From Bacteroidota bacterium (GTDB taxonomy: Bacteria; Bacteroidota; Bacteroidia; Flavobacteriales; Flavobacteriaceae), in the NCBI GenBank assembly GCA_023434025.1, contig JAEYTL010000026.1, positions 1-64,000 of the forward strand: DNA of 64,000 bases, in the 5' to 3' direction. The notes under the pieces were generated by a model. It ran no database searches and was not told the DNA's origin. It saw nothing but the letters and a program-made list of their open reading frames with translations. A program made the translations under genes and the position numbers. Each line of letters begins with the position of its first letter. Position 1 is the stretch's first letter. Below, piece after piece: positions 15,966 through 24,209 of this stretch.

Positions 15966-16109
15966 TTATACCTTTTAAGTTACAAAATTACAAAAATTCC
16001 AAAAAATCACACCACAAAAGGTATATTTTTTAATTTTATTTAATATTTTATACCTTTTATGATATAAAAATAAAAAAATAACTGATTTTGACCTACATAG
16101 GGTATAAAA
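15966..16109. promoter_or_regulatory. hipB operator array
   Basis: Four related boxes: TTATACCTTTTA at 15966-15977 and identically at 16048-16059, the inverse AAAAGGTATA at 16016-16025, and a weaker GGGTATAAAA at 16100-16109. They surround a -7-like element on the minus strand. The spacing of the first three is 50 and 32 bases, roughly multiples of a DNA turn. This fits cooperative repression by HipB. Confidence 0.7.
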
Positions 16110-16116
16110 TAAGAAG

Positions 16117-17202
16117 TTATTTAAAGTAAGTTGAAAGTAATTCCATCGCTGCCGTAAAGGGTGAAAGAGTATTGTTTTGAACGGCTTTTTTCTTTTGGTC
16201 CAGGAGTTTAGAAATTTCAGGGTGCGTGTAAAAATGATTTTTCAATTGCTCATTGATTGTTTCAATCATCCAATATTGGTTTTGCTCTTTTCTTTTTTCT
16301 TGAAAATAAGCATTGGAATGGGTTAATTTCAAGTAGTTGGAAATGGTTTTCCATACCTCTTCAATTCCTTCTTTTGTAATGGCACTACACGTAGAAACGT
16401 TTGGCATCCATCCTGATTTTTTGACCGGAAAAAGATGCAATGCCCGATTAAATTCGGTTTTGGTTAATTGGGCTTTTTTAATGTTATCGCCATCGGCTTT
16501 GTTGATTACTATAGCATCGGCCATTTCCATGATGCCTCGTTTGATACCTTGTAATTCATCGCCTGCACCGGAAATTTTTAAAAGTAAAAAGAAATCGACC
16601 ATGCTGTGCACGGCGGTCTCACTCTGTCCAACGCCAACCGTTTCGATGATAATGGTGTCAAATCCTGCCGCTTCACAAAGTATGATCGCTTCACGTGTTT
16701 TTCGGGCCACACCTCCTAATGTATCGCCTGATGCAGATGGACGGATATAAGCATTTTTATCTTTAACCAGTTCTTCCATACGGGTTTTATCGCCTAAAAT
16801 ACTTCCTTGCGAAATACTGCTGCTGGGATCAACGGCCAAAACGGCTACTTTTTTTCCCAGTGAGGTAAGGTGTTTACCAAATGCTTCAATAAATGTACTT
16901 TTTCCCACGCCGGGAACCCCGGTAATTCCGATGCGAACTGATTGGTTGGCATGCTGAAGGCAAGAGTTAACTATTTCGTTAGCTTTAACCAAATGATCCG
17001 GATTGGTACTTTCAATTAAAGTAATAGCACGGCTCAGAGAGGTGATGTTTCTACTTAAAATACCTTGAACCAAATCCTGGGCTGTAGGCTGTATCTTTCG
17101 AAACCGTTTAACATGTTCAGCAACGGAACCACTGATGATTTCCGGCTGCGGAACTCCCTCTTTTTCCTGTAAAGCTGATTTTAAATTACCCGACTTTTTC
17201 AC
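16117..17202 (-). CDS. meaB: Methylmalonyl-CoA mutase-associated GTPase MeaB
   Basis: 361 residues from a GTG at 17202 (MKKSGNLKSALQEKEG). A longer frame from ATG 17238 would add MFCLLLLFQNQF, a segment unlike MeaB proteins, so the GTG start is preferred. G1 loop GVPGVGKST, then VDPSSSISQGSILGDKTRM, ETVGVGQSE (G3 region) and INKADGDN (G4). MeaB protects and reloads adenosylcobalamin-dependent methylmalonyl-CoA mutase. The mutase is not adjacent, but a cobalamin adenosyltransferase and a propionyl-CoA-carboxylase-like operon are elsewhere in this window. Only a weak terminator-like fold (AATAACT with AGTTATT, then a T run on minus) separates it from the hip operon. Confidence 0.93.
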   Translation of the reverse strand: MKKSGNLKSALQEKEGVPQPEIISGSVAEHVKRFRKIQPTAQDLVQGILSRNITSLSRAITLIESTNPDHLVKANEIVNSCLQHANQSVRIGITGVPGVGKSTFIEAFGKHLTSLGKKVAVLAVDPSSSISQGSILGDKTRMEELVKDKNAYIRPSASGDTLGGVARKTREAIILCEAAGFDTIIIETVGVGQSETAVHSMVDFFLLLKISGAGDELQGIKRGIMEMADAIVINKADGDNIKKAQLTKTEFNRALHLFPVKKSGWMPNVSTCSAITKEGIEEVWKTISNYLKLTHSNAYFQEKRKEQNQYWMIETINEQLKNHFYTHPEISKLLDQKKKAVQNNTLSPFTAAMELLSTYFK

Positions 17203-17294
17203 AAATTGATTTTGAAAGAGTAAAAGTAAGCAAAACAAAACAGTTTCAAAAGACTTAGTTACCTGATGAAACTGTTAGAAGTAATTTTTTTTAA

Positions 17295-17942
17295 TTAATA
17301 AGCTGCTGTAAACCGCATTTGATGATGTCTGGGATTTTCAGTTTCATCAGCAATAACCACAGCCAGATCTTCTACGGAAAGAATGCTTCGCTGGTTTTCA
17401 TCAAAAACAGGGTTTTCTGTACCTAAACGGTATTTTCCTGTTCTTCCGGTGGTAATACCCTGATGCATTTCAAAGGCCGGGCTGAAAAATACCCAGTCTA
17501 ACTCTTTTTCTTCCTTTATTGTGTTTAAGAAATCTCTGGCGGCTGAGGCTCCCGGATAAATTTCTTTCGGAAAATCAGTGGTGTCAACAGCCTGAAGTTT
17601 AGGAGCAACATACAGGCTTCCGGCTCCGCCAATAGTTATATAGCGGTTTATACCGGCTTTTTTTACGGCTTTTAGTATTGCGTTGGAACCATTGATAAAA
17701 TCATTATAAATATTGGGGTTTGTCCAGCCCGGATTATAAGCACTCACCACAATATCATGACCTTTCAGAATCTCACTTAAATGATCTGTGTCAAAAACAT
17801 CTGTTTTTACATAGTTAAGATTTCCGGTTCCAGACGAAACAGGGTTTCTGGCAATGGCAGTCAGCTGATGTTTGCGGTTAACAAATTCTTCTACGAGTTT
17901 AGAGCCTACAAATCCGGTGGCTCCGATAATAGCTATTTTCAT
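17295..17942 (-). CDS. NAD(P)-binding NmrA-like reductase
   Basis: 215 residues, a Rossmann fold opening with GATGFVG at 7-13. YNPGWTNPNIYNDF and an IGGAGSLY segment fit the atypical short-chain dehydrogenase group that includes NmrA and Bacillus YwnB. Substrate unknown. The gene lies 41 bases downstream of an Rrf2 regulator on the same strand, the same pairing as YwnA/YwnB, so it is probably under its control and may respond to redox or electrophile stress. Confidence 0.85.
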   Translation of the reverse strand: MKIAIIGATGFVGSKLVEEFVNRKHQLTAIARNPVSSGTGNLNYVKTDVFDTDHLSEILKGHDIVVSAYNPGWTNPNIYNDFINGSNAILKAVKKAGINRYITIGGAGSLYVAPKLQAVDTTDFPKEIYPGASAARDFLNTIKEEKELDWVFFSPAFEMHQGITTGRTGKYRLGTENPVFDENQRSILSVEDLAVVIADETENPRHHQMRFTAAY

Positions 17943-17983
17943 AATATATGTAATTTTAAAAGTTATAGTTTTGGATAAAAAAA

Positions 17984-18391
17984 TTAAAACATTTTGTCAA
18001 AATCCGATAGTGAGATACTGCTCAGATGATTACTTATTTTCATATTTACATTGTCATATACCAGTTGAAGGTTTTCATTGATTTTTTTTCCAACCGGACA
18101 ATTCGGGTTAGGATCGTTTTTTGAAAATCCTAAACCTAATTTTTCAAAAGTAATTTTATATATAGTATCTAAAGAAATATCTTTTGCCTGAATTAAGAGT
18201 TTAACTCCGCCATTTTTACCTTCCTTACTTTCTACTAATTTATGTTTTTTAAGATTTGCTATTTCTTTGCGAACCAATACAGGATGCAGGTTCATACTGC
18301 CTGCCAGAAAATCGGATGATAAATATTTGTCCGGAAATTTTGACAACAAGGTTAGAATATGTAATGAGATGGCAAATTTACCTGAAAGCAT
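17984..18391 (-). CDS. Rrf2-family transcriptional regulator (YwnA-like)
   Basis: 135 residues, winged helix-turn-helix (LSSDFLAGSMNLHPVLVRKEIANLKKHKLVESKEGKNGG) followed by a helix. It has only one cysteine, Cys98 in NPNCPVGK, so it cannot hold the three-Cys iron-sulfur cluster of IscR or NsrR; this places it with YwnA-like members. A TATATTTG element on minus (18418-18411) lies just upstream. It is the first gene of a pair with the NmrA-like reductase. Confidence 0.85.
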   Translation of the reverse strand: MLSGKFAISLHILTLLSKFPDKYLSSDFLAGSMNLHPVLVRKEIANLKKHKLVESKEGKNGGVKLLIQAKDISLDTIYKITFEKLGLGFSKNDPNPNCPVGKKINENLQLVYDNVNMKISNHLSSISLSDFDKMF

Positions 18392-18504
18392 ACTGTAATA
18401 AAATATGTTACAAATATATAAAGGGTATGTCTTATTGAATATAAAAAAACGTTAAAAGTTCAAAGCCGGGATTTAAATGGTATTTTTGCACTCTGTTTGT
18501 AATC

Positions 18505-19416
18505 ATGGATAATATAATTTTAATTTTTCTTTGCCTGGCAATCGGTTTTGGCTTGCAATTTCTCAGAAGTTTTCCTAAAAACGGATTTGTAGCTCTGAAT
18601 CATTTTGTAATTTATATTTCATTGCCTGCATTGGCTTTGTATTATATCCCGAAAATAAAAATATCAGCAGCGTTATTGTTTCCTTTGGGAATTGCATGGG
18701 TTGGATTTGCATTGTCCTTTTTGTTTTTTTACGGTTTAGGTAAATGGTTGGGGTGGTCAAAAAAACTGATAGGCTGTTTGATTTTAACCGGTGGATTGGG
18801 AAATACCTCTTTTGTTGGCTTTCCGATAATAGAAGCTTTATACGGACAGGAAGGAATTCAAACAGCGATTATAGTGGATCAGCCCGGTACTTTTGTAGTG
18901 ATGGCGGTATTGGGAATTATTGTGGCTTCCGCTTTTTCAAAGGGAGAAGTCAGCTCAAAAGTAATCCTGAAAAAAATTCTTTTTTTTCCCCCTTTTATAG
19001 CATTTGCCATTGCTTGCTTATTGAATTTTTTACAAATCGACTTTGATCAATCGTTACAATCTGTTTTTCAAAAAATTGGCAACACGGTTACTCCGGTTGC
19101 CTTGGTTTCTGTGGGACTGCAACTTAAAATTGATAAAAAGAGTCAGCATTGGGGTTTTTTAACCCTGGGTTTATTCTTTAAATTGATATTGACTCCGCTG
19201 TTTTTTCTTGTTTTATATAAATTTATTCTTAATGGTCAAGGATTGGTTGTGGATGTTTCTATTATGGAATCTGCGATGGCTCCCATGATAACCGGGGCAA
19301 TTCTGGCGGCAACATATGGATTAAAACCTAAGCTGAGCAGTATGATGATCGGTGTTGGTATTCCGCTTTCATTTTTAACCGTTGCATTTTGGTATTGGAT
19401 ACTTTCGTTACTATAA
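18505..19416 (+). CDS. AEC family transporter
   Basis: 303 residues, about ten transmembrane segments, typical of the auxin efflux carrier/malonate-malate permease fold. Conserved features: LILTGGLGNTSFVGFPIIEALYG in the middle, and MESAMAPMITGAILAATYGL near the C-terminus. A -7-like TATTTTTG at 18481-18488 precedes the start. It is 32 bases upstream of a GlcD-like oxidase; together they suggest uptake or export of a hydroxy acid such as lactate or glycolate, but the direction and substrate are not shown. Confidence 0.88.
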   Translation: MDNIILIFLCLAIGFGLQFLRSFPKNGFVALNHFVIYISLPALALYYIPKIKISAALLFPLGIAWVGFALSFLFFYGLGKWLGWSKKLIGCLILTGGLGNTSFVGFPIIEALYGQEGIQTAIIVDQPGTFVVMAVLGIIVASAFSKGEVSSKVILKKILFFPPFIAFAIACLLNFLQIDFDQSLQSVFQKIGNTVTPVALVSVGLQLKIDKKSQHWGFLTLGLFFKLILTPLFFLVLYKFILNGQGLVVDVSIMESAMAPMITGAILAATYGLKPKLSSMMIGVGIPLSFLTVAFWYWILSLL

Positions 19417-19448
19417 TTTTTTTACCTTTATTAGATTAAATATAATGT

Positions 19449-20843
19449 ATGCAGCTTAATTCTGAAATTCTTGTCACGTTAAAAAATATTGTCGGACAAT
19501 CGTTTGTTTTTGACGACGAAGCAACCCGAAATCAGTATGGTCATGATGAAACGGAAGCTTATGTGTTTCCGCCCAATGTTGTGGTAAAGCCATCCACAGC
19601 GATTGAGATTGCTGAAATTATAAAAGTAGCTAACCGGTTTAAAATTCCGGTTGTTCCGATTGGCGGAAGAACAGGTTTAAGCGGTGGAGCATTGTCGGTT
19701 CAGGGCGGAATCGGACTTTCGATGGAGCGGTTCAATAAAATATTGTCAATAGACGAGCAGAATTTGCAGGTGATCACCGAACCCGGTGTGATTACGCAGG
19801 TACTACGTGAAGCCGTGGCTGAAAAAGGGCTTTTCTACCCGGTTGATCCAAGCAGTATGGGGAGTTGTTTTATCGGAGGGAATGTGGCCGAAAATTCAGG
19901 CGGAGCCAGAGCTGTAAAATATGGTGTAACCAAAGATTATGTTTTAAATTTAGAAGTAGTTTTGCCCACCGGAGAAATCATTTGGACCGGTGCTAATACG
20001 TTAAAAAATTCAACGGGTTATAATCTCACGCAGTTAATGGTCGGCAGTGAAGGAACCTTAGGAATCATAACTAAAATAGTTTTGAAGTTATTACCGGAAC
20101 AAAAGCACAACGTACTGATGCTCGTTCCGTTTTATAACGCAGAAGAAGCCTGCGAAGCGGTATCAGCTGTTTTCAGATCCGGAATTATTCCGAGTGCCTT
20201 GGAATTTATGGAGCGTGATGCCATTGACTGGACACTTCACTATGTTGATGGGCTGAATGTACAGGTGAAAAATGAAATTCAAGCTCATTTATTGATTGAA
20301 GTAGACGGGAATTACCCGGATATTTTAATGGCAGAAGCCGAAAAGATAATGACGGTTGTAGAGCAATTTCAAATAGATGATATTTTATTCGCAGATACCG
20401 AAGACGAAAAAAAGGCGTTGTGGAAAATGCGTCGCAGTATAGCGGAAGCGGTCAAAGCCAATTCGGTTTACAAAGAAGAAGATACTGTTGTTCCGAGATA
20501 TGAATTGCCCAAATTGTTGGAAGGGATAAAATCAATCGGAAAAAAATATGGTTTTCAATCGGTTTGTTATGGTCATGCCGGAGATGGGAATTTGCATGTC
20601 AACATCATCAAAGGAAATATGACTGATGAAAACTGGAAAATAGATGTGCCGAAAGGCATACGAGAAATTTTTGAATTAACAGTTGCTTTAAACGGAACAT
20701 TATCCGGCGAACACGGTATTGGCTATGTACAGAAAGACTTCATGGATATTGCTTTCACCAAACCTCATCTGGAACTCATGGAACGGCTGAAATATGTTTT
20801 TGATCCGAACGGTATTTTAAATCCGGGTAAAATTTTACCTTAA
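19449..20843 (+). CDS. FAD-linked oxidase, GlcD/D-lactate dehydrogenase type
   Basis: 464 residues. FAD-binding domain of the PCMH type (about 40-215) with VPIGGRTGLSGGAL and DPSSMGSCFIGGNVAENSGGARAVKYG, then the C-terminal FAD oxidase domain (about 220-462) with CYGHAGDGNLHVNI and SGEHGIGYVQKDF, the usual substrate and flavin contacts. Likely oxidises a D-2-hydroxy acid such as glycolate or D-lactate. The GlcE and GlcF partners are absent, so a single-subunit dehydrogenase is likely. It follows an AEC transporter by 32 bases. Confidence 0.9.
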   Translation: MQLNSEILVTLKNIVGQSFVFDDEATRNQYGHDETEAYVFPPNVVVKPSTAIEIAEIIKVANRFKIPVVPIGGRTGLSGGALSVQGGIGLSMERFNKILSIDEQNLQVITEPGVITQVLREAVAEKGLFYPVDPSSMGSCFIGGNVAENSGGARAVKYGVTKDYVLNLEVVLPTGEIIWTGANTLKNSTGYNLTQLMVGSEGTLGIITKIVLKLLPEQKHNVLMLVPFYNAEEACEAVSAVFRSGIIPSALEFMERDAIDWTLHYVDGLNVQVKNEIQAHLLIEVDGNYPDILMAEAEKIMTVVEQFQIDDILFADTEDEKKALWKMRRSIAEAVKANSVYKEEDTVVPRYELPKLLEGIKSIGKKYGFQSVCYGHAGDGNLHVNIIKGNMTDENWKIDVPKGIREIFELTVALNGTLSGEHGIGYVQKDFMDIAFTKPHLELMERLKYVFDPNGILNPGKILP

Positions 20844-20969
20844 TAGCCTTTGGTGAAATGATTCAACGCAACCTTTTCGTGTTAAATGTATCTTAATACG
20901 GAATAATTGGTTGAATAATAACAAGTTTTCCTTAATAATATTTAGGTTTTGGGACTAAAATGAATCACC

Positions 20970-23459
20970 ATGAGAAAATATCTACTCCTATTACTTTTAA
21001 CTTCCTTATCAGTTGAAGCACAAATTGTAAACATTCCCGATGCGAATTTTAAAGCTAAATTATTGGAAGCTAGTCCAAGTAATCAGATTGCTTTAAATTT
21101 ACAAAATCAGTATTTTAAAATTGATTTGAACAATGACGGAGAAATTCAAGTTTCCGAAGCTTTAAACGTGAGTAGTTTAGATATTAGAAATTCAAATATT
21201 TCAAGTATAGAGGGTATTCTTGAATTTATAAATATTGAGAATATTAATTGCGATAATAATCAAATTACAGAATTATATATTTCAAATTTAGAAAATTTAG
21301 AAAGCATTTCCATTAAGTATAATGCATTAAATACTTTGGTTGCAGAGAATCTATTTTCGTTGTTCTCTTTTGATTGTAGTAATAATAATCAATTAAATAC
21401 TCTAACTCTAAGTAATATATCCGAAGTTCACGAGTTATATTGCACCAACTCATCACTAGTTAATTTGAGTCTGAGTAACGTGAAAGGTTATACTTTCCTT
21501 TTTAATGATAATCAAATCACTAACTTAATATTACAAAATATTGATTATCATCAATTGGATTTAAGGAATAATCAAATATTAGATTTCACTTTGTCGGATA
21601 CTAATTTAGGCTTACAAGCTTTAGATTTGCTTTTAAACAATAATCCATTGCAAAATTTAACAATAGTTAATTGTGATTTAAATTCTATGGGGTTTGGAAA
21701 TTTCATAAAAGCAAATAATACTAGTTTGAATACTGTTTCTTTAATTAATTCTTATGTTTTTGACTTACAATTAGAAGCTAATCAAATTAGTGTTCTTCAA
21801 ATTTTGAATTCTGGATTTATTAAGTTGAGATTAGATAATAATCTTTTAACAGAAGTAGATATGTCAAGTTACAATCCTATTAGTAATTCTATAGAATATA
21901 ACTTATTAAGTTTATATAATAATCCACTTCATTTTTTGAATTTAAAGAATGGTGAGAATGAATTGTATGTTGATCTTCAGGAGGTTAATGGGCTGAGTTA
22001 TCTTTGTGTAGATGAAGATGAAATTGAGTTTTATAACGAATATTTAGCTGAAATTTTAATAGAGAATGTTGAGGTCAATTCCTACTGTTCTTTTGTACCC
22101 GGCGGAGAATTTTTCACCATCCAGGGTAATTCAACATTAGATTTATCCGGGAATGGTTGTGATGAAAATGATCTTGATTTTCCTAACATGAAATTTAATA
22201 TTACTAATAGTAATATTTCAGGGAATATCATATCTGATGTTAACGGAGATTATTCCATTCCGGTTCAAGAAGGAACACATACTATTACACCAGTTTTGGA
22301 AAACCCAGCTTATTTTAATGCAAGTCCTGCAAATTTTACGGTTACTTTTCCAACAGAAGCGAGTCCGTTTACACAAAACTTCTGTCTAACCCCAAATGGT
22401 ACACATCAAGATGTTGAAGTAATTATTATTCCAACCGGGGCGGCAATACCTGGATTTGACAGTTCCTATTCCATTATTTACAAAAACAAAGGAAATACAG
22501 TTGTTTCAGGTTCATTATCGCTGACTTTTACAGATAATGTGATGGATTTTGTTTCTTCAACACCAGTTCAATCTATGGTTGAACCAAATATATTAAATTG
22601 GAATTATACCAATTTGCAACCATTTGAAACCAGAGAAATTCAGGTTGTCTTTAATTTGAATTCTCCGCAGGAAAATCCGGCTTTGAATGGTGGGGAGATT
22701 TTGGAATTCATTGCTATTATTGATCCGCTTTCAGGAGATGAAATACCTTCGGATAATGTATCAATATTGAATCAGGAAGTTGTGAATTCCTATGACCCAA
22801 ACGACAAAACATGTCTGGAAGGTTCGGTGGTTAGTTCAGAACTAATTGGCCAATACGTGCATTATGTAATCCGCTTTGAAAATACAGGAACTTATTTTGC
22901 ACAAAATGTAGTGGTAAAAGACGAAATCGATTTGGCTAAATTTGATATTTCAACTTTGATTCCGCTACACGCCAGCCACGCTTATTTTGCTAGAATCAAT
23001 GGTAATAAAGTGGAATTTATTTTTGAAAACATTCAACTGCCCTTTCCACCATCGGAAGAGCGACATGGCTATATCGCTTTCAAAATCAAATTAAAAAATA
23101 ACTTAATCGCTGGCGATACGTTTTCCAATTTTGCGAGTATTTATTTTGATTACAATTTCCCGATTATCACTGAACCGGTCACCACTTCTATTGAAGCATT
23201 GAGTAATCCCGATTTTGAGTTTTCAAGTTTTGTAAAGTTATATCCGAATCCGGTGAATTCAATTCTAACTATCGAAAGCCAATCCGGCATTAATTTAAAA
23301 TCAGTTGAGATTTTTAATAGTTTGGGGCAGTTAATAAAGGCCGTTCCAAACGGTAGTAACCTGTTGAATATAGACGTTTCTAATGTACAGACCGGAATGT
23401 ATTTTGCAAAGGTTTATTCAGATAGGGGAGCCGGAATTTCAACATTTGTGAAATTGTAA
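20970..23459 (+). CDS. T9SS-secreted leucine-rich protein with DUF7619-like region
   Basis: 829 residues. Signal MRKYLLLLLLTSLSVEAQ. Residues about 25-365 form irregular leucine-rich repeats, very Asn-rich (repeated NNQI, SLYNNPL, LDLRNNQI patterns), starting with the IPDANFKAKLLE leader seen in Flavobacterium surface LRR proteins. A middle region (about 480-745) resembles the conserved SYDPNDK-containing domain, with HYVIRFENTGT and FASIYFDYN. The C-terminus (about 755-829), VKLYPNPVNSILTIE to GMYFAKVYSDRG, is a type A T9SS sorting domain, so it is exported through the outer membrane by the type IX system. The N-terminal half is clearly more AT-rich than the rest, suggesting a swapped surface domain. 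Confidence 0.9.
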   Translation: MRKYLLLLLLTSLSVEAQIVNIPDANFKAKLLEASPSNQIALNLQNQYFKIDLNNDGEIQVSEALNVSSLDIRNSNISSIEGILEFINIENINCDNNQITELYISNLENLESISIKYNALNTLVAENLFSLFSFDCSNNNQLNTLTLSNISEVHELYCTNSSLVNLSLSNVKGYTFLFNDNQITNLILQNIDYHQLDLRNNQILDFTLSDTNLGLQALDLLLNNNPLQNLTIVNCDLNSMGFGNFIKANNTSLNTVSLINSYVFDLQLEANQISVLQILNSGFIKLRLDNNLLTEVDMSSYNPISNSIEYNLLSLYNNPLHFLNLKNGENELYVDLQEVNGLSYLCVDEDEIEFYNEYLAEILIENVEVNSYCSFVPGGEFFTIQGNSTLDLSGNGCDENDLDFPNMKFNITNSNISGNIISDVNGDYSIPVQEGTHTITPVLENPAYFNASPANFTVTFPTEASPFTQNFCLTPNGTHQDVEVIIIPTGAAIPGFDSSYSIIYKNKGNTVVSGSLSLTFTDNVMDFVSSTPVQSMVEPNILNWNYTNLQPFETREIQVVFNLNSPQENPALNGGEILEFIAIIDPLSGDEIPSDNVSILNQEVVNSYDPNDKTCLEGSVVSSELIGQYVHYVIRFENTGTYFAQNVVVKDEIDLAKFDISTLIPLHASHAYFARINGNKVEFIFENIQLPFPPSEERHGYIAFKIKLKNNLIAGDTFSNFASIYFDYNFPIITEPVTTSIEALSNPDFEFSSFVKLYPNPVNSILTIESQSGINLKSVEIFNSLGQLIKAVPNGSNLLNIDVSNVQTGMYFAKVYSDRGAGISTFVKL

Positions 23460-23460
23460 A

Positions 23461-23497
23461 AAACAGAAAAGGGATTAAGAAATAATCCCTTTTCTGT
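23461..23497. terminator. Strong terminator, probably bidirectional
   Basis: A perfect 16-bp stem (23461-23476 with 23482-23497; core AAAAGGGATTA/TAATCCCTTTT) with loop AGAAA, flanked by A and T residues. It ends the T9SS gene and may also end the convergent minus-strand transcript. Confidence 0.88.
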
Positions 23498-23554
23498 TTA
23501 GTTTCTATGATTCCTTTATGGTCTTATGACAATAAGTGATTATGATTGTTTTAG

Positions 23555-24130
23555 TTATAAACCTAATTCTTCAATAACTTTTTTCCCTAAAACGATATTT
23601 AGCATTTCTAATTGATTTGGATCATAATTTATAAAACGCCATTCGTTTTGCGTTGTTTCGTCAGCAATGCCTATCATGATTTCATTTCCTTCTATATAAA
23701 AGGCATTTCTGTCTTTTTCATATTTAATTTTTTTATTTTTCATGTTTGTGTTAAGTCCTTCTTCCATATTTTTTAAACTTTCATCATCAAGCTTCGTTTC
23801 CATAATTAAACGCATGGCCTGAGGGTACCTTATCACACAAATTTTTTTACCTTCAAGATTTTTTATTTCAGAATAATTAAAAGTTGTATTGGGATGAACC
23901 AGTCTGATTCGCATAAAGTCATTTTGAAAAGTTTGATCCAGAACGGTTAACATCGTTTCCCGATTTATAAGTTCAAATAATTTAGGATAGGTTAAGTCAA
24001 GTATGGTTTCAAATTCCATATTATAAGAAGCATCATACATTTTTGTAGAGCCTTTTCTTAAGTTTTCAATTGACTGAGCATTCGTAATGCCAAAAATGAA
24101 CAGGAATGAAATTAATATTTTATTTCTCAT
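23555..24130 (-). CDS. Exported protein of unknown function
   Basis: 191 residues from ATG 24130, giving the clean signal peptide MRNKILISFLFIFGITNAQ. A longer frame reaching to 24235 would overlap secA and cover the secA terminator hairpin, so it is rejected. The mature part, beginning with LRKGSTKMYDASYNMEFETILDLTYPKLFEL, resembles a helix-rich lipid or ligand-binding domain with a beta sheet, but I do not recognise the family. It is downstream of secA on the same strand. Confidence 0.7.
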   Translation of the reverse strand: MRNKILISFLFIFGITNAQSIENLRKGSTKMYDASYNMEFETILDLTYPKLFELINRETMLTVLDQTFQNDFMRIRLVHPNTTFNYSEIKNLEGKKICVIRYPQAMRLIMETKLDDESLKNMEEGLNTNMKNKKIKYEKDRNAFYIEGNEIMIGIADETTQNEWRFINYDPNQLEMLNIVLGKKVIEELGL

Positions 24131-24156
24131 ACGTTTAAATTTTAACAAATATAAAT

Positions 24157-24185
24157 AATCCTCTGTAAGTTTAGTACAGAGGATT
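24157..24185 (-). terminator. secA terminator (weak T run)
   Basis: A perfect 11-bp stem AATCCTCTGTA/TACAGAGGATT with a 7-base loop, lying between the secA stop and the next gene. On the minus strand it is followed by ATTTATATTTG, not a clean T run, so termination may be partial. Confidence 0.6.
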
Positions 24186-24209
24186 GTAAAATTATAGTTT
24201 TTTAACTTT

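Noticed and set aside
339..16109. AIPR and Hip genes considered as parts of one defence island or prophage
   Set aside because: They are 12 kb apart with housekeeping genes between them, and no integrase, transposase or phage structural gene is visible.
17200..17238. Upstream ATG giving MeaB a hydrophobic N-terminus
   Set aside because: MeaB is cytoplasmic and its relatives begin near KKSGNL; the GTG at 17202 fits better.
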